Source: Zhongshania sp. R06B22 (GTDB lineage: Bacteria; Pseudomonadota; Gammaproteobacteria; Pseudomonadales; Spongiibacteraceae). From it: a stretch of DNA of 64,000 bases. The stretch's first letter is position 1. Each line of letters starts with the position of its first letter. The notes beneath the pieces are model-generated. The model was not told where the DNA came from. It did not search any database and worked only from the letters and a program-made list of their open reading frames with translations. Shown piece after piece: positions 17,484 to 28,324 of the stretch. The position numbers and the translations under genes were made by a program. The DNA lies in contig NZ_JBFRYB010000001.1 in the NCBI RefSeq assembly GCF_040892595.1, positions 1,116,001 through 1,180,000 on the forward strand, written 5' to 3'.

Positions 17484-18570
17484 TGCTCTGCCCCAGTTGA
17501 TGACTGTGTGCCCAACGGTATTTTACATGTTGGAGAAATTTTGTGTTCCAAGAGCGGTGGGCGGTACCGCTGTCTTGCCAAAACAAGATGAATTCTGCCA
17601 CCTGCGCCTTGGCAAATTCAGGGTCGATGCGGGCCATATGAAAGATATCAAATACCGCATCATTGGGTTGCCAGTCCGATTTAATAGGTGCAATCTCGTT
17701 CTCATTGCTGACTGTATTGGTGTACCTCGCCCACTGCAAACGAATATGCTGTATAAAGCGTGAATTCCAGTTGCTGTCCGGGGTGCCGCGCTCGCGCCAA
17801 TACAATATAAATTCGGGGATGGCATCTTCAATAAAATGACGACTGACATGGTCGCGCTCCAGTATTTCTAAGGCGTCGTGACTTGGTTTCCAGCTGCCAT
17901 CGATGGGCTGGGTGCGAGACTCTTCGATTTTTGCATATTGCCGTTTCTTCCAGCGTCGACTTACGTATTGGCTGAAGGCGCTATTCCACGAGCTCCGGGT
18001 CTCGCCGGTTTCTCGGTAGTGGGCGATAAATTCGGGCAGCACGGCGGTAATAAAGGCGGGGTCCACTTGATTGAAGCGGGTTAAATAATCAAGGCCGGCT
18101 CTATCGGGTAACCACTCGGCCGGAATAATACTATTGCCGGGAACGGGGTGGCTAGGTGGCGCGCTTGTCGGTTTTTCAGCCAGCGGTTTTGCGATGTGAT
18201 GTTGCTGAGTGCTGGCTGGGGCTGCCTCCGAAGCTCGGCTGCTGCTAGCGACTTGTTCTGTTTGTTGGTGTCGCGGTAGGGCGAGGCGAATATTTTGTGC
18301 ATTGCTCATTAAGGCTGCGCCGATAATAATGAGGCCCTGGTCATGAAGAGTACGCAAGACGTCTTCTATCTTGTCTAAATCCCAGAATGGCAATTGTTTT
18401 ACGAGCTGGTCTTTATCAATGAGAAACCAGTGTTGCCCTTGGCTGTCTCTGCCGGTCAGTAAAGGCAACCATTCTGCGAGTAATTGATATAGCAGCGCTG
18501 CCTCTAGCCCCAGAGTGGCGGCGAGGGAAGGAGAGACAAGCAATGGGCGTTCTACAAGTGCGGCTGACAT
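17392..18570 (-). CDS. DnaT-like primosome protein with three tandem DnaT ssDNA-binding domains
   Basis: 392 residues. The N-terminal 100 residues (MSAALVERPLLVSPSLAATL, then QLLAEWLPLLTG and IEDVLRTLHDQGLIII) look like a winged-helix replication-initiator domain. After a Ser/Ala/Pro-rich linker come three clear copies of a DnaT-type DNA-binding repeat at about residues 150-212, 220-282 and 293-355. Each begins with a W-x-P (EWLP, SWKP, DWQP), has (P/A)EFI near its middle and ends SSWNSAF-SQYVSRRW, SNWNSRFIQHIRLQW or RSWNTKFLQHVKYRW. The tail ends DRSWADEL. E. coli DnaT has one such domain. DnaT acts in PriA-dependent restart, handing ssDNA to DnaB-DnaC. The overlapping downstream gene is lambda-P-like, making a helicase-loading pair likely. 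Confidence 0.8.
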   Translation of the reverse strand: MSAALVERPLLVSPSLAATLGLEAALLYQLLAEWLPLLTGRDSQGQHWFLIDKDQLVKQLPFWDLDKIEDVLRTLHDQGLIIIGAALMSNAQNIRLALPRHQQTEQVASSSRASEAAPASTQQHHIAKPLAEKPTSAPPSHPVPGNSIIPAEWLPDRAGLDYLTRFNQVDPAFITAVLPEFIAHYRETGETRSSWNSAFSQYVSRRWKKRQYAKIEESRTQPIDGSWKPSHDALEILERDHVSRHFIEDAIPEFILYWRERGTPDSNWNSRFIQHIRLQWARYTNTVSNENEIAPIKSDWQPNDAVFDIFHMARIDPEFAKAQVAEFILFWQDSGTAHRSWNTKFLQHVKYRWAHSHQLGQSNARQQQATGTNQKATGFIEKHTDRSWADEL

Positions 18571-18703
18571 CTCAGGTACTCTAATAATAGCGGGTCATTG
18601 TACGGTGTTGGTGGGTCGGCTGTCAGCCCTGTGTCAGGGCGAATAGGCCTCCATAAATGGTTGGGGCTTCAATAAAAAGGTTAAGGGCATTTTAGGTAGT
18701 TCT

Positions 18704-20068
18704 ATGGCAAAACAAAAAACAGCGTTTGTATGTGTAGATTGTGGCTCTGAGCACAATAAATGGCAGGGGCAGTGTCAGGATTGCGGGGTTTGGAACACCT
18801 TGTCGGAAATACGGCTAGGCCCGGCAAGCTCGACTAAGATTACATCGTCGCGGCAAGGCTATGCTGGTGCTGTGGGCGGTGAAGTGCAGATGTTGGCGAA
18901 TGTCAGTATTGAGGCTTTGCCGCGACAGCCTACAGGCTTTGATGAGTTTGATCGTGTGCTCGGAGGCGGCTTGGTGCCGGGCTCGGCGGTGCTGCTGGGT
19001 GGGCATCCTGGTGCGGGTAAGAGCACCTTATTGCTGCAGGTGCTATGTCGCTTAGCGGAGCACTGTGAATGTTTATATGCAACGGGTGAGGAGTCTCTGC
19101 CGCAAATTGCCATGCGGGCGCAACGCTTAGGTTTAAAGGCACACACCTTAAAATTATGTGCAGAAACCAGCCTCCACCGATTACTTAGCCAAGCGGCGGC
19201 AAATAAGCCCAAGGTCTTGGTTGTTGATTCTATACAGGTGCTACATAGCGACGATGTGAGCTCTGCGCCGGGCAGTGTGTCCCAGGTACGGGAGTGCGCG
19301 GCGGTCTTGACCCGATTTGCCAAAGAGACCGGCACCGTGTTGATTATGGTTGGCCATGTGACTAAAGACGGCGGCTTAGCGGGACCAAAAGTACTGGAGC
19401 ATATTATCGATTGTTCGATTATGTTGGAGGGCAGTAGTGATAGTCGTTATCGAACCTTGCGTGGAAGCAAGAACCGTTTTGGCGCGGTGAATGAGCTCGG
19501 TGTGTTTGCCATGACTGAACAGGGTCTGAAAGAAGTAAAAAACCCATCGGCAATATTTTTGAATCGCGGCGATGTAGTCACCTCAGGCAGCACGGTCATG
19601 GTGGTTTGGGAGGGCACAAGACCCCTTTTGGTAGAAATTCAGGCGCTGGTAGATAGCTCTGGGTTTGGAAATCCGCGCCGAGTGGCGGTGGGCTTGGAGC
19701 AAAATCGCTTGGCGATGCTGCTGGCGGTATTGCATCGCCACGGCGGCTTGCAAGTCGGCGACCAAGATGTATTTGTGAACGTTGTTGGTGGCGTTAAGGT
19801 GCTAGAAACAGGCTCAGATTTGGCCTTGCTGTTTGCGATTGTGTCCAGCTTTCGCGACCGGCCTCTACCTGAGGATTTGGTGGTGTTTGGTGAGGTCGGT
19901 TTGTCTGGTGAAATTAGGCCAGTGCCCAGCGGGCAAGAGCGTTTGCAAGAAGCGAGGAAGCATGGTTTTAGGCGCGCTATTGTGCCCCACGGCAATATGC
20001 CGCGCGGCGATTTAGGGATGACCGTGACTGGCGTGAAAACCTTGGCGGAAGCTTTAGAGGCCATATAA
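18704..20068 (+). CDS. radA: DNA repair protein RadA (Sms)
   Basis: 454 residues. RecA-like ATPase that promotes branch migration in recombinational repair. N-terminal zinc finger with Cys10, Cys13, Cys24 and Cys27; Walker A in GGHPGAGKST (about 98-107); the RadA-specific KNRFG motif at 256-260; and a C-terminal Lon-protease-like domain (about 285-454) with VFGEVGLSGEIRPV. All are intact. It is divergent from the DnaT-like gene (133 bases between starts) and convergent with mrcA. The nearness of three replication/repair genes may be coincidental. Confidence 0.97.
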   Translation: MAKQKTAFVCVDCGSEHNKWQGQCQDCGVWNTLSEIRLGPASSTKITSSRQGYAGAVGGEVQMLANVSIEALPRQPTGFDEFDRVLGGGLVPGSAVLLGGHPGAGKSTLLLQVLCRLAEHCECLYATGEESLPQIAMRAQRLGLKAHTLKLCAETSLHRLLSQAAANKPKVLVVDSIQVLHSDDVSSAPGSVSQVRECAAVLTRFAKETGTVLIMVGHVTKDGGLAGPKVLEHIIDCSIMLEGSSDSRYRTLRGSKNRFGAVNELGVFAMTEQGLKEVKNPSAIFLNRGDVVTSGSTVMVVWEGTRPLLVEIQALVDSSGFGNPRRVAVGLEQNRLAMLLAVLHRHGGLQVGDQDVFVNVVGGVKVLETGSDLALLFAIVSSFRDRPLPEDLVVFGEVGLSGEIRPVPSGQERLQEARKHGFRRAIVPHGNMPRGDLGMTVTGVKTLAEALEAI

Positions 20069-20075
20069 AGAACAG

Positions 20076-20109
20076 GCTCCGCCGAGCTCGAGCTCGACCT
20101 CGGCGGAGC
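20076..20109. terminator. Hairpin between convergent radA and mrcA
   Basis: An 11-base-pair GC stem GCTCCGCCGAG (20076-20086) and CTCGGCGGAGC (20099-20109) around a 12-base loop that is itself nearly palindromic (CTCGAGCTCGAC). It lies between the two stop codons. Neither strand has a T-run after it, so it may be a bidirectional pause or 3'-end stabiliser. Confidence 0.55.
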
Positions 20110-20119
20110 TTAAATCGCT

Positions 20120-22576
20120 TTAGAAAATTTCTATCGGATCGTCGCTACCGGGACCGTAGGGATTAGTCGCTTGATTGGGGTCTTCACTGGGCGCATTGTC
20201 CGTTCTGAAATATTCAAAAATCGCGTTGCTTTGCCCGGGGTGAGCGAGGCTGCCGGTATCTGGATCGATGCGAACAGAAATAATACTGTCAGGTTGTTTA
20301 AGTTGGCGTTCAGGGCGGTCTTTTAGCGCCTCGCGCATATAATCGATCCAGATGGGCAACGCCACAGACCCGCCGTATTCGCGGCGACCGAGATTAAGGT
20401 TTTGATCGAAGCCCACCCACGTTGAGGTCACAATGCCGCCGCTGTAACCGGAAAACCAGGCGTCGGTTGGGCCGTTGGTGGTGCCGGTCTTACCTGCGGC
20501 ATCTCCGCGTTCTAAGACTAAGGCTTTGCGGCCGGTACCTCGGGTAATGACATCCTGCAGAATACTATCAATAAGAAAGGCGACCTCTTCGTTGAGTACG
20601 CGCTTGGCGAGCCGCGGCTGCAAGGCATCATCGCCGGCAGAAATAATGTCATCAAGAGTATCGGCTTCGACGCTTCTAAGGGCTTGGGCGCTGTCTTCCT
20701 CAATGCAGCTGCGGCAGACAATGTCTGGGTCTGCGCGGTAAATGGTATTGCCGTCGCGGTCGATAATCCGGTCGATGAGGTAGGGCGAGATTTTGTAGCC
20801 GCCGTTCGCAAAAACCGCGTAACCACTTACGATATCTAGCGGGGTTAAAGAGTGACTGCCCAGTGCTAGGGAGAGGTCTCTGGGGAGTTTACTTGGGTCG
20901 AAACCAAAGCGGCCAACATAGTTAATCGCTTTGCCTATGCCAAGATCGCGTAATACTCTGATAGAAACCAAGTTGCGAGATAGATAGAGCGCTTGACGCA
21001 GTCGCATCGGTCCATTAAAGCGACCGTTGTCATTGCTGGGGCGCCAGGTATTCCCTAGGGCATCGTCATCAAAGACGATGGGGGCATCGTTAATAATGGT
21101 TGCTGGTGTAAAGCCATTGTCTAGCGCGGCGGTGTAAATAAACGGTTTAAAGTTTGAGCCGGGCTGACGTTCAGCTTGAGTGACGCGATTAAACGCGCTT
21201 CTTTGGTAATTATAGCCGCCAACCAAACTTAGAATAGCGCCGCTGTCGGCGTCTAAAGATACCAGGGCGCTCTGAACCTTGGGTAGTTGTGATAGTTCCC
21301 AGTGCCTTGGGCTGGTGCTACTCATTTTTACGCGGATAACGTCGCCGGCCTTTAAAAGCTCTGAGGCCGATTCGGCGGCGTAACTTACGCGATCTTCGCT
21401 GATATAACGCACAGTCTTAGCAAGTCCGTGCTCCCATTCGAGTGTGGTTTGCAGCTCTCCCGAGAGTAAAATTGACGCGCTTTTTTCTGCTACTTCTAAT
21501 ACTAATGCCGGATGCCACGGACCAATATTACCAATTTCTTCCAGTTTTTGACTGAGATCCCGACGGTTTTCTGGGTCTATTTCTGCAGGTAGCACCCATT
21601 GACGTTCAGCGCCGCGGTAGCCGTGGCGAGTGTCATATTCGATCACGCCGTCGACAAGTGATTTATTGGCGGTTTCTTGCAAAGTAGCCTTTACTGTCGT
21701 GATGACGGTGTAGCCTTCTTCGTAAGCTGAGCGACCGAATCTCTTCAGCATATTGAGACGCACCATTTCTGCGACGTAGGGAGCGTCAACGTCGAACTGG
21801 GTGCCGTGGGCCTTGGCGCTAATGGGTTCTAGCATGGCGTCTTTATAATCGGTGTCGCTGATATAGCCTAGACTAAGCATTCGACCGAGTATCCAATCCC
21901 TGCGCACTTTTGCCCTTGAAGGGTTGGCCACGGGGTTGTAGGCAGAGGGGGCTTTGGGTAAGCCGGCAATCATTGCCATTTGTGCTAGATTTAGTTCACG
22001 TATGGGTTTTCCGTAATAGACTTGTGCTGCAGCTTCTATACCGTAGGCGTGATTGCCGAGAAAGATTTTGTTTAAGTACAGTTCTAAGATATCGCCTTTG
22101 CTGAGTGCGCGTTCAATTTCGATCGCGAGGAAGATCTCAGTAAATTTTCTGGTGAAGGTGCGCTCTTGGCTGAGAAAATAATTTTTTGCTACCTGCATTG
22201 TAATGGTAGAGCCGCCGGATTGGATGCTGCCACTGGTGACTAACTGGGAAGCGGCTCGGAGTAAACCGCTGATGTCAACGCCGCGGTGGGTGTAGAAATG
22301 GTCGTCTTCGGCTGCGAGGAAGGCATCGATGAAGAGTTCGGGAACTTCTTGAATGCTGATCGGTGACCGACGCTTCTCGCCAAACTCCCCAAGTAATTTA
22401 CCGTCGGCGCTAAAAATACGCAGCGGGGTTTGTAATTGGGTGTCTTTTAGCGCCTCGATAGAGGGTAGCTTGGGACTGATGTAAAGGAACGCGGTGGCAA
22501 ACACCATCAATGCACCGCAGCAGGCGAGGATGATTAGGCCTGCGAAAATACGAAGATAGTGCGTCTTACTGGACAT
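20120..22576 (-). CDS. mrcA: Penicillin-binding protein 1A (bifunctional transglycosylase/transpeptidase)
   Basis: 818 residues from ATG 22576, chosen because AAAGGAAC precedes it and it gives the expected short cytoplasmic tail before the membrane helix (about 8-32). The frame stays open to 22684 but those 36 extra residues look like leader sequence. PBP1A polymerises and cross-links peptidoglycan in the periplasm. GT51 domain (about 50-230) with catalytic Glu in AAEDDHFYTHRGVD; an OB-like domain; transpeptidase domain with Ser474-x-x-Lys477 (GSNFKPF) and the KTGTT motif at 696. Also called ponA in Pseudomonas. It is divergent from pilM, the widespread gammaproteobacterial arrangement. Confidence 0.95.
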   Translation of the reverse strand: MSSKTHYLRIFAGLIILACCGALMVFATAFLYISPKLPSIEALKDTQLQTPLRIFSADGKLLGEFGEKRRSPISIQEVPELFIDAFLAAEDDHFYTHRGVDISGLLRAASQLVTSGSIQSGGSTITMQVAKNYFLSQERTFTRKFTEIFLAIEIERALSKGDILELYLNKIFLGNHAYGIEAAAQVYYGKPIRELNLAQMAMIAGLPKAPSAYNPVANPSRAKVRRDWILGRMLSLGYISDTDYKDAMLEPISAKAHGTQFDVDAPYVAEMVRLNMLKRFGRSAYEEGYTVITTVKATLQETANKSLVDGVIEYDTRHGYRGAERQWVLPAEIDPENRRDLSQKLEEIGNIGPWHPALVLEVAEKSASILLSGELQTTLEWEHGLAKTVRYISEDRVSYAAESASELLKAGDVIRVKMSSTSPRHWELSQLPKVQSALVSLDADSGAILSLVGGYNYQRSAFNRVTQAERQPGSNFKPFIYTAALDNGFTPATIINDAPIVFDDDALGNTWRPSNDNGRFNGPMRLRQALYLSRNLVSIRVLRDLGIGKAINYVGRFGFDPSKLPRDLSLALGSHSLTPLDIVSGYAVFANGGYKISPYLIDRIIDRDGNTIYRADPDIVCRSCIEEDSAQALRSVEADTLDDIISAGDDALQPRLAKRVLNEEVAFLIDSILQDVITRGTGRKALVLERGDAAGKTGTTNGPTDAWFSGYSGGIVTSTWVGFDQNLNLGRREYGGSVALPIWIDYMREALKDRPERQLKQPDSIISVRIDPDTGSLAHPGQSNAIFEYFRTDNAPSEDPNQATNPYGPGSDDPIEIF

Positions 22577-22666
22577 ATTGTTCCTTTGAATAGATGTGGA
22601 AATTACAGTTCGAACGATAGGATAACGAAAAGTGTGGATTTTCGATGTCTTTTTTTTCAGAACTAT

Positions 22667-22695
22667 TTGCGCATTGGTATACACTGGTATTTAAT
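22667..22695 (+). promoter_or_regulatory. Possible promoter of the pilMNOPQ operon
   Basis: TTGCGC (22667-22672), 17-base spacer, TTTAAT (22690-22695), about 50 bases before the GTG start of pilM in the mrcA/pilM divergent region. Both boxes match the sigma-70 consensus only partly. Confidence 0.4.
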
Positions 22696-22719
22696 CTTGT
22701 ATATAAGAGTTCGCCCTAA

Positions 22720-23813
<1,094 letters not shown>

Positions 23814-23814
<1 letters not shown>

Positions 23815-24374
23815 TGGCAACTATTAACCTATTGCCTTGGCGTGAAGAGCGCCGCCAGCTGATTAAGACTCAGTTTTTGGTAGTCTTAGGCGGGTCCGCA
23901 TTGTTGGCCGTATTGTTGGTGGTGCTGGCTATGTCGGTCGTTAACAGTGCCATCAGTCATCAAAACGGTCGAAACGCCTATTTAAACGGGCAAATTAAGA
24001 AAATAAACAAAGAAGTGGCGGAAATTAAAAATCTTGAAGCGCGTCGCCAGCAGTTACTAGATCGAATGACCATTATTCAAGATCTCCAGGGTACCCGACC
24101 ATTAATTGTTCGTGTCTTTGACGAGATGGTAAGAACCTTACCCGACGGCCTGTTTTATACCTCGGTAAGTCGCCGGGGCGGACGTATTGATGTTCAGGGG
24201 ATTGCAGAGTCGAATAACCGCGTGTCCAGCTTGATGCGTAAGTTAGATGCTTCACCGTGGTTTGCTGATCCAAATCTGACGGCGGTAAGTGCCGCATCAG
24301 CTTATGGCGAGCAGGCGAGCAGTTTTAAACTGTCCTACAAAATCAGTGCGCCTGCGCCTGATGACGAGAAATAG
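23814..24374 (+). CDS. pilN: Type IV pilus assembly protein PilN
   Basis: 186 residues. The N-terminus MATINLLPWREERRQ is the conserved PilM-binding motif (INLLPWR), followed by one membrane helix (about 23-45) and a periplasmic coiled coil and ferredoxin-like domain. PilN dimerises with PilO to form the inner-membrane alignment complex linking the motor to the PilQ secretin. Overlaps pilM by one base and is 6 bases from pilO. Confidence 0.96.
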
Positions 24375-24380
24375 GAGACG

Positions 24381-25007
24381 ATGGCCGTGGCAGCGTGGCA
24401 AGAGCTGGTAGACGAGCTAAAGAGCTTCGACCTTAGCGAACTCAATGTCGATAATATTGGTGCTTGGCCGCAGTTAATCCGGGTCGGCGCCTGGGTCGGT
24501 GTCTTCATTTTATGTATCGTTGGTGGGTATTTTTATGTCATCGCAGATTTGCGTCTAAAGCTAGACAGTGCTGAGGCCAAAGAGCTGAAGCTTAAAGGTG
24601 ACTTTGAGAAAAAAGCGTTTAAAGCCGCTAAACTCATACCTCTGAAGAAGCAAATGGCCGAAATGGAGGAGTCCTTTGGTATTCTTTTAAGTCAGCTTCC
24701 CGCCGACACTGAAGTGCCAGGCCTGCTCGAGGACATGACTGAGAAAGCGGTGTCTAACGGTTTGGACATAAGTAGTATCCAGCTGCAGTCGGAGCGTGTG
24801 AAAGAGTTTTATGTGGAATTGCCGATTGCGATTAGAGTTAGTGGTAGTTACCACGATCTTGCCGCGTTTGTGAGTGGAATTGCCGGCTTGCCACGAATAG
24901 TTACGCTGCATAATTACACGATTAATTCTGATAACAAGTTAAGTCGACAAACTATGTCGATAACGGCCAAGACCTATCGATATAAAGATCAGGGGGGAGG
25001 CAGCTAA
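24381..25007 (+). CDS. pilO: Type IV pilus assembly protein PilO
   Basis: 208 residues. Short cytoplasmic N-terminus (LVDELKSFDLSELNVDNIGA), membrane helix (about 32-51), coiled coil (about 55-85) and a periplasmic ferredoxin-like domain with the SGSYHDLAAFVSGIAGLPRI segment typical of the family. Partner of PilN. The stop overlaps the pilP start by one base (TAATG). Confidence 0.95.
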   Translation: MAVAAWQELVDELKSFDLSELNVDNIGAWPQLIRVGAWVGVFILCIVGGYFYVIADLRLKLDSAEAKELKLKGDFEKKAFKAAKLIPLKKQMAEMEESFGILLSQLPADTEVPGLLEDMTEKAVSNGLDISSIQLQSERVKEFYVELPIAIRVSGSYHDLAAFVSGIAGLPRIVTLHNYTINSDNKLSRQTMSITAKTYRYKDQGGGS

Positions 25008-25537
25008 TGATGAACTCTCGTTTGGCCTTAGTCGTTATGACTGCATTGTTACTTGTTGCCTGTAGTGGCGGTAATCAATATGCCGATTTAGATGCTTTTG
25101 TTGCCGAGAAGCGTGCGTCGCCATCTGGACAAATTGCACCGATCCCTGCTTTAAAAGCCTATCGCGCCTTTAGCTATACGGCCTCCGGTTTGCGGGCACC
25201 GTTCAATCGGCCGGTAGATGTGAAAGAGATCGCTCGACTGGAGTCGGGTGGCAATATCAAGCCTGATTTAAAGCGCGAGAAAGAGTTCCTAGAGCAGTTC
25301 TCGCTGGACTCTATAACCGTGGTCGGAACCGTGCGCTTAGATGGTCTATTGTGGGCCTTAGTAAAAGATCCCGATGGTGGCGTTCACCGAGTGCGGAAGA
25401 ATAACTATCTTGGCCGTAATTTCGGAAAAATCATTGGCGTTGCTGAAAATTACCTGACAGTGGTGGAAATTGTTTCTACCGGCGGGGATGGTTGGGTTGA
25501 GAGACCTCGCTCCCTTGAATTGAGAGTCCGTAAGTAA
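25007..25537 (+). CDS. pilP: Type IV pilus assembly lipoprotein PilP
   Basis: 176 residues. Lipoprotein signal peptide with lipobox LLVAC (Cys19), a flexible N-terminal region that binds PilN/PilO, and a beta-sandwich domain with DSITVVGTVRLDGLLWALVK and GVHRVRKNNYLGRNFGKI, both conserved. PilP connects the inner-membrane PilNO complex with the PilQ secretin. Located between pilO and pilQ as expected. Confidence 0.95.
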   Translation: MMNSRLALVVMTALLLVACSGGNQYADLDAFVAEKRASPSGQIAPIPALKAYRAFSYTASGLRAPFNRPVDVKEIARLESGGNIKPDLKREKEFLEQFSLDSITVVGTVRLDGLLWALVKDPDGGVHRVRKNNYLGRNFGKIIGVAENYLTVVEIVSTGGDGWVERPRSLELRVRK

Positions 25538-25560
25538 GAAATATAAAGGCGGAGAAGTAC

Positions 25561-27729
25561 ATGAATACCCGAGTGCAAATACAGTGCGAAAGTCCTTGCC
25601 GTCAAAGCGGTCTGGGACGACAACTCCTTACCGGAATATGTTTGCTCTTGGCATCAGTGACTGCCATGGCCGCTAATTTAAAAGATGTGCAGTTTAATTC
25701 GCTGCAAGGTGGCAGTTTTGAGGCTCGATTAACGTTCGATGGCCCAGCGCCTGAGGTGAAAGGCTACACGATTGAAAAGCCCGCCCGGATTGCCCTAGAT
25801 TTAGTGGGTGTGGGTAATATGCTCAAGCAGAAAAAATTTCCTCTGGCCTATGATAATGCCAGCAGCGCCGTAGTCTTAGAAGGTCGTGATCGCACGCGCG
25901 TGGTGCTAAATTTGATCAAACTGGCGTCATATCAAACGCGCCAAGAAGGGAATGTATTAATTGTTGAGGTAGGGAGTGGCGGCAGCCAAGCTTATCTTAA
26001 AGAGAAGTATAACAAACCTTTAACCTCCACTGCGCCGGCAGTAAGCGCCGTGAACAGTATTACAGATTTGGATTTTCGTCGGGGTGAAAATGGCGAGGGG
26101 CGTTTAGTCGTTCAGCTCGCAAATGCCAATGCGAATGTAAATGTGTTTGTTGAAGGGGCAAAAATCAAAGTTGATTTTGGTGGTGTTAGCTTGCCGCAGA
26201 ATTTGCAGCGTCGTTTTGATGTTGGCGATTTTGCGACGCCGGTGAAAAGTATTGATGCGCGTATGGGTGACAAGGGCGCCAAATTGGCTTTGGAAGCCAG
26301 CGGTGAGTACGACTATTTAGCCTATCAGACTGATACTGAGTATGTTGTTAGTGTTAAGCCGCTAACGAAAAGAGAGTTGGAAGATCGTCGTCGTGAGTTT
26401 GCCTTTGTTGGTGAAAAACTGTCTTTGAATTTTCAGGATATTGAAGTTCGCTCGGTACTCCAACTTATAGCTGATTTTACCGAATTAAACTTAGTTGCCA
26501 GCGACACGGTGAAGGGCAATATCACCCTGCGTTTGCAAAATGTACCCTGGGATCAGGCTTTGGAGCTGGTATTAAAAACCAAGGGCTTGGATAAGCGTCA
26601 AGTTGGCAATGTATTAATGGTGGCGCCTGCCGCCGAAATAGCGGAGCGCGAGCGTCAGGAAATTGAAGCTCAGAGACAGGTGGAAGAGCTTGCGCCGCTG
26701 CAAAGTGAGTTTATTCGCGTTCGCTATGCTGACGCAGCAGAATTATTTAAGCTGTTTAGGCCAAGTAGAAACCGAAATGGTGAAGAAGACGAAAACTCGA
26801 CCGGTAGTATTTTGTCGCCCCGAGGCAAGGTTATCGTCGATGAGCGCACAAATTCTTTATTGATCACCGAAACCGCCGAGCGGTTAGAAGAGTTTCGTCG
26901 CTTGATCGCGTTAATTGATGTGCCGGTCCGCCAGGTTCAAATAGAGGCGAGAATTGTGCGCGCCAGCTCTGACTTTGACCGTTCGCTCGGTGTGAAGTGG
27001 GGTGGTGCTTATGTTAAAGCTGATGGCGACAAAGTCTATTCTGCAAACGGTGATATCGCTAGCGATCAAGCCACTCAGAATAATTTCTTAAGCGCTTTGG
27101 CTGCGGGTTCGCCGACATATACCGCAGTACCAGGTTTAGTGACTGATTTGGGCGTATCGGGTGCTGCGGGTTCGTTTGCGCTTGGCTTCATTAGCTCGGA
27201 TGTCCTTTTAAACTTAGAGTTATCTGCGCTAGAGTCTAAAGGTCGCGGTGAGATTGTATCGCAGCCGCGGGTTGTGACCGGCGATAAAGAGCCAGCCATT
27301 ATCAAATCAGGTACTGAGATTCCGTATCCAGAGTCTTCTGCTAATGGCGAGACGACGATCGCCTTTAAAGAGGCTGTTCTAAAACTGGACGTCACGCCTA
27401 TTATTACCCCCGACGATCGTATTATCATGGACTTAACGATTAACCAGGATACGATTGGCTCCTTAGTTATAGCCACTGGTTTGGGTGGGCAAGTACCGAC
27501 TATCGACACCACCGAGCTTAAAACTCGGGTCTTGGTCAGCAACGGTGAGACCGTTGTATTAGGTGGTGTATATGACCAGTTGGATATCTCATCTGAGACC
27601 AAAGTCCCCTTCCTCGGTGATATTCCGTTTATAGGGCGTTTATTTAAGAGTACGACGGTGTCGCGTGAAAAACAGGAAACGCTGATATTTATTACTCCGC
27701 GTATTCTGGCCGACAGTTTGGTAGATTAA
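25561..27729 (+). CDS. pilQ: Type IV pilus outer-membrane secretin PilQ
   Basis: 722 residues with a long signal peptide (about 1-37, ending TAMAA). Two AMIN domains (about 40-130 and 155-265) that bind peptidoglycan, an STN/secretin N0 domain (about 290-350, [20 protein letters not shown]), an N1 domain with [16 protein letters not shown], and the secretin beta-barrel domain (about 460-720) with [20 protein letters not shown] and [17 protein letters not shown]. Forms the outer-membrane gate through which the pilus exits. An AAGGCGGAG lies before ATG 25561. Confidence 0.96.
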   Translation: MNTRVQIQCESPCRQSGLGRQLLTGICLLLASVTAMAANLKDVQFNSLQGGSFEARLTFDGPAPEVKGYTIEKPARIALDLVGVGNMLKQKKFPLAYDNASSAVVLEGRDRTRVVLNLIKLASYQTRQEGNVLIVEVGSGGSQAYLKEKYNKPLTSTAPAVSAVNSITDLDFRRGENGEGRLVVQLANANANVNVFVEGAKIKVDFGGVSLPQNLQRRFDVGDFATPVKSIDARMGDKGAKLALEASGEYDYLAYQTDTEYVVSVKPLTKRELEDRRREFAFVGEKLSLNFQDIEVRSVLQLIADFTELNLVASDTVKGNITLRLQNVPWDQALELVLKTKGLDKRQVGNVLMVAPAAEIAERERQEIEAQRQVEELAPLQSEFIRVRYADAAELFKLFRPSRNRNGEEDENSTGSILSPRGKVIVDERTNSLLITETAERLEEFRRLIALIDVPVRQVQIEARIVRASSDFDRSLGVKWGGAYVKADGDKVYSANGDIASDQATQNNFLSALAAGSPTYTAVPGLVTDLGVSGAAGSFALGFISSDVLLNLELSALESKGRGEIVSQPRVVTGDKEPAIIKSGTEIPYPESSANGETTIAFKEAVLKLDVTPIITPDDRIIMDLTINQDTIGSLVIATGLGGQVPTIDTTELKTRVLVSNGETVVLGGVYDQLDISSETKVPFLGDIPFIGRLFKSTTVSREKQETLIFITPRILADSLVD

Positions 27730-27733
27730 TGTT

Positions 27734-28273
27734 GTGATGATGAAGTCTGGAGCGGTATTTTTGGTCGGCCCTATGGGTGCTGGAAAAAGTACAATAGGCC
27801 GTTTGCTCGCCGATACCCTGCGTTTTGATTTTAGCGATGTTGATCGTGAGATCGAAGAGCGCAGTGGCGTCGATATTCCGTGGATTTTTGATATGGAAGG
27901 CGAAGAGGGTTTTCGCGACCGTGAAGAATCCATGTTAGCTGAGTTAAGTGATGCCACTCAGGTTGTTATTTCAACTGGTGGTGGTGCGGTTTTGCGTAGT
28001 GATAGCCGAAAGCTTATGGTCGCTAAAGGCACGGTCATCTACCTAAAAACGTCTGTTGATGAGCAAATTAGGCGGACTGCGCGTGATCGCAAGCGGCCTT
28101 TGCTACAGACCGGCGACCCCGGTGCAACACTGCGTAATTTAATGGCTTTGCGCGAGCCATTATATGAGGAAATAGCAGATTATACGGTGCTGACCGACAA
28201 CCGAACGCCCAAATCTGTCGTACAGGAACTATGTTCTCAGCTCGGCGCTGACGACCTGAGCGCGCAATATTGA
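27734..28273 (+). CDS. aroK: Shikimate kinase
   Basis: Up to 179 residues; GTG 27734, ATG 27737 and ATG 27740 are consecutive possible starts. Phosphorylates shikimate at O3, step five of chorismate synthesis. P-loop GPMGAGKST, shikimate-binding [29 protein letters not shown] and STGGGAVLR, and the lid DRKRPLL are present. The gene begins 4 bases after pilQ, and the pilQ-aroK-aroB linkage is conserved in gammaproteobacteria. Confidence 0.96.
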   Translation: MMMKSGAVFLVGPMGAGKSTIGRLLADTLRFDFSDVDREIEERSGVDIPWIFDMEGEEGFRDREESMLAELSDATQVVISTGGGAVLRSDSRKLMVAKGTVIYLKTSVDEQIRRTARDRKRPLLQTGDPGATLRNLMALREPLYEEIADYTVLTDNRTPKSVVQELCSQLGADDLSAQY

Positions 28274-28324
28274 TATACTGGCCACCTTGGTCAATATATT
28301 AATCTTTTCCCGGATACATCTTTG

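Noticed and set aside
22577..22684. N-terminal extension of PBP1A by 36 residues
   Set aside because: The internal ATG 22576 has a good ribosome site and yields the usual cytoplasmic tail and membrane helix.
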